DNA of 64,000 nucleotides, from positions 744,001 through 808,000 of the forward strand of contig NC_021289.1 in NCBI RefSeq assembly GCF_000402035.1. The letters run 5' to 3'. Position numbers and translations under genes: made by a program. This document shows positions 60,616-64,000 of this stretch, one piece after another (position 1 is the first letter of the stretch; each line of letters starts with the position of its first letter). Under the pieces are notes generated by a model. The model made no database searches, was not told the DNA's origin, and saw only the letters and a list, made by a program, of their open reading frames with translations. The stretch is from Caballeronia insecticola (GTDB lineage Bacteria > Pseudomonadota > Gammaproteobacteria > Burkholderiales > Burkholderiaceae).

Positions 60616-63285
60616 ATGGACGCTCGCAAAGCCACCGCCAGACCCAAGTCAAACGATGAGGCCGCATCTGCTTCGAGAGCAGGTTTCGTGCGCGTCCGGG
60701 GCGCGCGGGAGCACAACCTGAAAAATGTCGATGTCGACGTTCCGCGGGACGCGCTTGTCGTCTTTACGGGCGTTTCCGGCTCGGGCAAGTCGTCGCTTGC
60801 ATTCGGCACGCTGTATGCCGAAGCGCAACGCCGCTACTTCGAGTCCGTGGCACCGTATGCGCGGCGGCTCATCGAACAGGTGGGCGTGCCGCAGGTCGAT
60901 TCGATCGAAGGCCTGCCGCCCGCCGTCGCGCTTCAACAGCAGCGCGGCGCGCCCAACGCGCGTTCGTCGGTTGGCAGCGTCACCACCTTATCGAGTCTCG
61001 TGCGCATGCTGTATTCGCGCACGGGCAGCTATCCGCCGAAGCAGCCGATGCTGTACGCGGAAGATTTTTCGCCCAACACGGTTCAGGGCGCGTGTCCCGT
61101 TTGTCACGGCCTCGGCCGCGTCTACGAAGTTACCGAAAAAACGATGGTGCCGGACGACTCGCTCACGATTCGCGAGCGCGCCATCGCTGCGTGGCCGCCC
61201 GCATGGCACGGGCAAAATCTGCGCGACATCCTCGTGACGCTCGGCTACGACGTCGACACGCCGTGGCGCGATTTGCCGAAGAAAGATCGCGACTGGATCC
61301 TCTTCACCGAGGAACAGCCCACCGCGCCCGTTTATGCGGGACTCACGCCGAAGGAGACGCAAGCGGCGCTCAAACGTGGCGCGGAGCCGAGCTATCAGGG
61401 CACGTTCACCGGCGCGCGCCGCTACATCCTGCACACGTTCGCACACACGCAAAGCGCCCTCATGAAGAAGCGCGTATCGCGTTTCATGATCGGCAGCGAT
61501 TGTCCCGCGTGTCATGGCAAGCGCCTCAAGAAGGAAGCGCTGTCGGTGACGTTCGCGGGAATGGACATTGCCGAATTCTCAAGGCTGCCGATGAACCGGC
61601 TCGCCAGTTTGCTCGGGCCGATTGCGCGCGGCGAATGGACCGCACTCGGCGACGCGCAACCGACCACGCTCACGAAAAACGCCAGGCGCGCGGCGACGGA
61701 GAAACGCGTCGCGGCCGGCGGTTCAGCGCACAAGGCGGCCCCTGACGTCCGCCGCACGCCGAATCTTTCCGATGAAAAGCGCGCCGCCGCCGAGCGCATC
61801 GCGGCCGAATTGCTGGAGCGGCTCGGCACGCTGAACGATCTCGGCCTCGGCTATCTGTCGCTCGATCGCGCAACGCCGACGCTCTCGTCCGGAGAATTGC
61901 AGCGGTTGCGGCTCGCGACGCAACTCGCATCGCAACTTTTCGGCGTCGTGTATGTGCTCGACGAACCTTCCGCCGGCCTGCATCCCGCCGACAGCGAAGC
62001 GCTCTTCGCCGCGTTGCAGCGCCTCAAGGCAGCGGGCAATTCGTTGTTTGTCATCGAGCACGATCTGAACACGATGCGTCGCGCCGACTGGCTCGTCGAT
62101 GTCGGTCCGGCCGCGGGCGAAGGCGGTGGTCACGTGCTGTATAGCGGACCGCCCGCGGGGCTTGCATCGGTCGAAAGCTCGCAGACGCGCAAGCATTTGT
62201 TCGCACCGAAGAAGCAGATCGAGCGCGTGCCGCGTGAACCGCGCGGATGGCTGCGGCTCGCGAGCATCACGCGTAACAATCTGCTCGGCATCGACGCCGC
62301 GTTTCCGCTCGGCGCGTTCACTACAGTCACGGGCATCTCGGGATCGGGCAAATCGAGCCTCGTGAGCCAGGCGCTGCCCGAACTGGTCGCGGAACGCCTC
62401 GGCCGGGCCCTGGACGATACCGAAGAAGACGAGCAAGACCCGCTTCTTGCAGAAGCCGCTGCGCCCGCGGATGGACGCATCGTCGAAGGCATGGAGACGA
62501 TCCGTCGTCTCGTGCGTGTCGATCAAAAGCCGATCGGCCGCACGCCGCGTTCGAACCTCGCAACCTACACCGGCCTCTTCGATCACGTGCGCAAGCTCTT
62601 CGCGGATACGCCCGCGGCGCGCAAGCATCGCTATGGCGCGGGACGCTTTTCGTTCAACGTCGCGCAAGGACGCTGCCCCACGTGCGAAGGCGAAGGCTTC
62701 GTAAGCGTCGAATTGCTCTTTCTGCCGAGCGTCTACACATCATGTTCGACGTGCCACGGCTCGCGCTACAACCCGCAGACGCTCGAGATCGAATGGCAGG
62801 GAAAGAACATTGCGCAAGTGCTCGACATGAGTGTCGATGCCGCGTGCGCGTTCTTTACCGATGAGCCGCACGTGATGCGCGCGCTCGTCGTGCTGCGCGA
62901 TATCGGCCTCGGTTATCTGCGGCTCGGCCAGCCTGCGACGGAACTCTCCGGCGGCGAAGCGCAACGCATCAAGCTCGCGACGGAACTGCAGCGCGCGCAT
63001 CGCGGCGACACGCTCTATATCCTCGACGAACCGACGACAGGCCTTCATCCCGCCGACGTGGATCGTCTGATGTCGCAGCTACAGGGACTCGTCGATGCGG
63101 GCAATACGGTGGTTGTCGTCGAACACGACATGCGTGTGGCGGCGCATTCGGACTGGGTCATCGATATCGGGCCGGGCGCGGGTGAGGACGGCGGCAAGAT
63201 CGTCGCGGCGGGTGCGCCGGGCAGCGTGGCACAACATGCCGCGAGTCGAACAGCGCCTTATCTGAACGAAGCGCTGCAACGTTGA
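60616..63285 (+). CDS. uvrA: UvrA-family excinuclease ATPase paralogue
   Basis: An 889-residue double ABC ATPase of the UvrA family. Walker A motifs GVSGSGKSS (52-60) and GISGSGKSS, signatures LSSGELQRL and [12 protein letters not shown], and Walker B blocks [11 protein letters not shown] and [11 protein letters not shown] are all present. Zinc-type CxxC motifs (CPVC, CPAC, CPTC, CSTC) are visible. It is shorter than main-copy UvrA (about 940-950 aa) and holds an Ala/Lys-rich linker near residue 360-400, so it is likely a UvrA2-type paralogue. The ATG was chosen over an upstream TTG. Confidence 0.85.
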   Translation: MDARKATARPKSNDEAASASRAGFVRVRGAREHNLKNVDVDVPRDALVVFTGVSGSGKSSLAFGTLYAEAQRRYFESVAPYARRLIEQVGVPQVDSIEGLPPAVALQQQRGAPNARSSVGSVTTLSSLVRMLYSRTGSYPPKQPMLYAEDFSPNTVQGACPVCHGLGRVYEVTEKTMVPDDSLTIRERAIAAWPPAWHGQNLRDILVTLGYDVDTPWRDLPKKDRDWILFTEEQPTAPVYAGLTPKETQAALKRGAEPSYQGTFTGARRYILHTFAHTQSALMKKRVSRFMIGSDCPACHGKRLKKEALSVTFAGMDIAEFSRLPMNRLASLLGPIARGEWTALGDAQPTTLTKNARRAATEKRVAAGGSAHKAAPDVRRTPNLSDEKRAAAERIAAELLERLGTLNDLGLGYLSLDRATPTLSSGELQRLRLATQLASQLFGVVYVLDEPSAGLHPADSEALFAALQRLKAAGNSLFVIEHDLNTMRRADWLVDVGPAAGEGGGHVLYSGPPAGLASVESSQTRKHLFAPKKQIERVPREPRGWLRLASITRNNLLGIDAAFPLGAFTTVTGISGSGKSSLVSQALPELVAERLGRALDDTEEDEQDPLLAEAAAPADGRIVEGMETIRRLVRVDQKPIGRTPRSNLATYTGLFDHVRKLFADTPAARKHRYGAGRFSFNVAQGRCPTCEGEGFVSVELLFLPSVYTSCSTCHGSRYNPQTLEIEWQGKNIAQVLDMSVDAACAFFTDEPHVMRALVVLRDIGLGYLRLGQPATELSGGEAQRIKLATELQRAHRGDTLYILDEPTTGLHPADVDRLMSQLQGLVDAGNTVVVVEHDMRVAAHSDWVIDIGPGAGEDGGKIVAAGAPGSVAQHAASRTAPYLNEALQR

Positions 63286-63351
63286 TCGCGGCGCAAACAC
63301 GTGTTGTAAGCGCAGACTCCAATGCCTCGCGTGGAATCGTTCGGCAATCGT

Positions 63352-64000
63352 TCAATACATCCCGATCCATCGCCACACATAAAACCGCACGATCCCGATC
63401 AGCTCACGCAGCGCGCTGTTCGAATCGATCCATCCTTCGGGATGCGGCACCCACCACGACTTCGGGTTGCGTATGAATGCAACCGCCGGTTGCGGATGCA
63501 GGTCGAATGCATCGAAGGTCAGCAAAGCGCGGCGCATATGCAGCGACGACGTGATCAGCACCGAAGTGTCGTATTGCCGCGACCGTAGGATCTTCTCCGT
63601 ATTGCGCGCGTTTTCGTATGTGTTGAGACTCTTGTTTTCAAGGATCAGATCCGAACGCTTGACGCCCGCGTCGAGCAGCAAGCCTCCATACAAATCCGCT
63701 TCGCTCTGCGTGTGACGCTGGGGATTTCCGCCCGTCACCAGAACGACGCATTCCTTTTCCGTCTCGATGCAGCGCTTGTAGAGCGACGCCGCGAGGTCGA
63801 TGCGCGTCGCCGAATCGCCCATCGGAATTAAGTGCCGATGGCGATCGTACTGAGTTCCTCCGCCCAGCACGATGATCACCATGCGCGTGCCGAAGCGGGG
63901 ATCGTTCATCGCGTCGTAGCCGAGATTCGCCAGACGCACGAGCGGGCCCGCGAGCCAGCTTCCGAGCAGCCAGAACACGGCGCCCGCGACGAAAAAAATG
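63352..64000 (-). CDS. YdcF/DUF218-family protein (5' end outside window)
   Basis: ElyC/SanA/YdcF-type protein; at least 216 codons with the reading frame open to the window end, so the N-terminus is missing. Core DUF218 motifs are VIIVLGGGTQYDR (about residue 33 in the visible part), VLVTGGNPQ, ESLNTYENARNT-like KSLNTYENARNT and SSLHMRRALLTF. The N-terminal visible part is hydrophobic, indicating membrane anchoring. The family is linked to envelope homeostasis; function is not proven. Confidence 0.85.
   Translation of the reverse strand, partial: IFFVAGAVFWLLGSWLAGPLVRLANLGYDAMNDPRFGTRMVIIVLGGGTQYDRHRHLIPMGDSATRIDLAASLYKRCIETEKECVVLVTGGNPQRHTQSEADLYGGLLLDAGVKRSDLILENKSLNTYENARNTEKILRSRQYDTSVLITSSLHMRRALLTFDAFDLHPQPAVAFIRNPKSWWVPHPEGWIDSNSALRELIGIVRFYVWRWIGMY

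Noticed and set aside
1..64000. Search for tRNA, rRNA, CRISPR arrays, transposases, integrases and att-site repeats.
   Set aside because: No cloverleaf, rRNA block, spaced direct-repeat array or mobile-element gene was found by reading the sequence.

Overview
The window is a GC-rich stretch of a Burkholderiaceae chromosome or megaplasmid, probably Paraburkholderia or Caballeronia. This is inferred from gene families, base composition and codon use; there is no rRNA or species marker. No tRNA, rRNA, CRISPR array, insertion sequence or prophage was seen. Coding density is high and most genes sit in short overlapping operons.

Layout. 1-4.4 kb: a phthalate-dioxygenase-type system (oxygenase cut by the window start, reductase, MFS importer and MarR-type regulator) with two near-identical palindromes in the promoters. 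4.5-13.4 kb: a PRISE-type reductase, LysR regulators, three MFS carriers, a penicillin-binding protein 7 homologue and an Ohr peroxidase. 13.4-17.2 kb: two small exported proteins, a thioredoxin-like protein and an OmpR-type two-component system, with two copies of a tandem-half-site element nearby. 17.4-19.5 kb: an exported GH28 pectinase-like lipoprotein, which hints at plant association.

19.5-36.1 kb: a 17-gene aryl polyene (xanthomonadin-like) pigment cluster in two divergent arms. It has one ACP, a ketoreductase, an aryl-activating ligase fused to a dehydratase, a ketosynthase with a partner lacking the active-site residues, an ApeP-like dehydratase, two acyltransferases, a glycosyltransferase, LolA-like and MMPL-type export proteins and methyltransferases. 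It also has a flavoprotein carrying halogenase signatures. 36.2-39.5 kb: a membrane protein, a flavin reductase and a PadR regulator paired with a siderophore-interacting ferric reductase (YqjI/NfeF type).

39.5-47.7 kb: the least conventional locus. A seven-gene operon joins a complete ABC importer to LeuC/LeuD-type hydro-lyase subunits and an isocitrate lyase/PEP mutase-family lyase, under two divergent, sister FCD-type GntR regulators. It looks like an uptake-isomerise-cleave route for an alkyl-substituted malate or maleate. 47.7-52.5 kb: a universal stress protein, a LysR protein with two DNA-binding domains, an O-methyltransferase, and an ECF sigma factor between two membrane anti-sigma-like proteins. 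52.5-57.8 kb: a SulP anion transporter with a beta-carbonic anhydrase, a hydrolase, and a deacetylase/glycosyltransferase pair. 57.8-64 kb: a long AT-richer intergenic stretch, a FadR-like regulator, small proteins, a UvrA paralogue and a YdcF-family protein cut by the window end.
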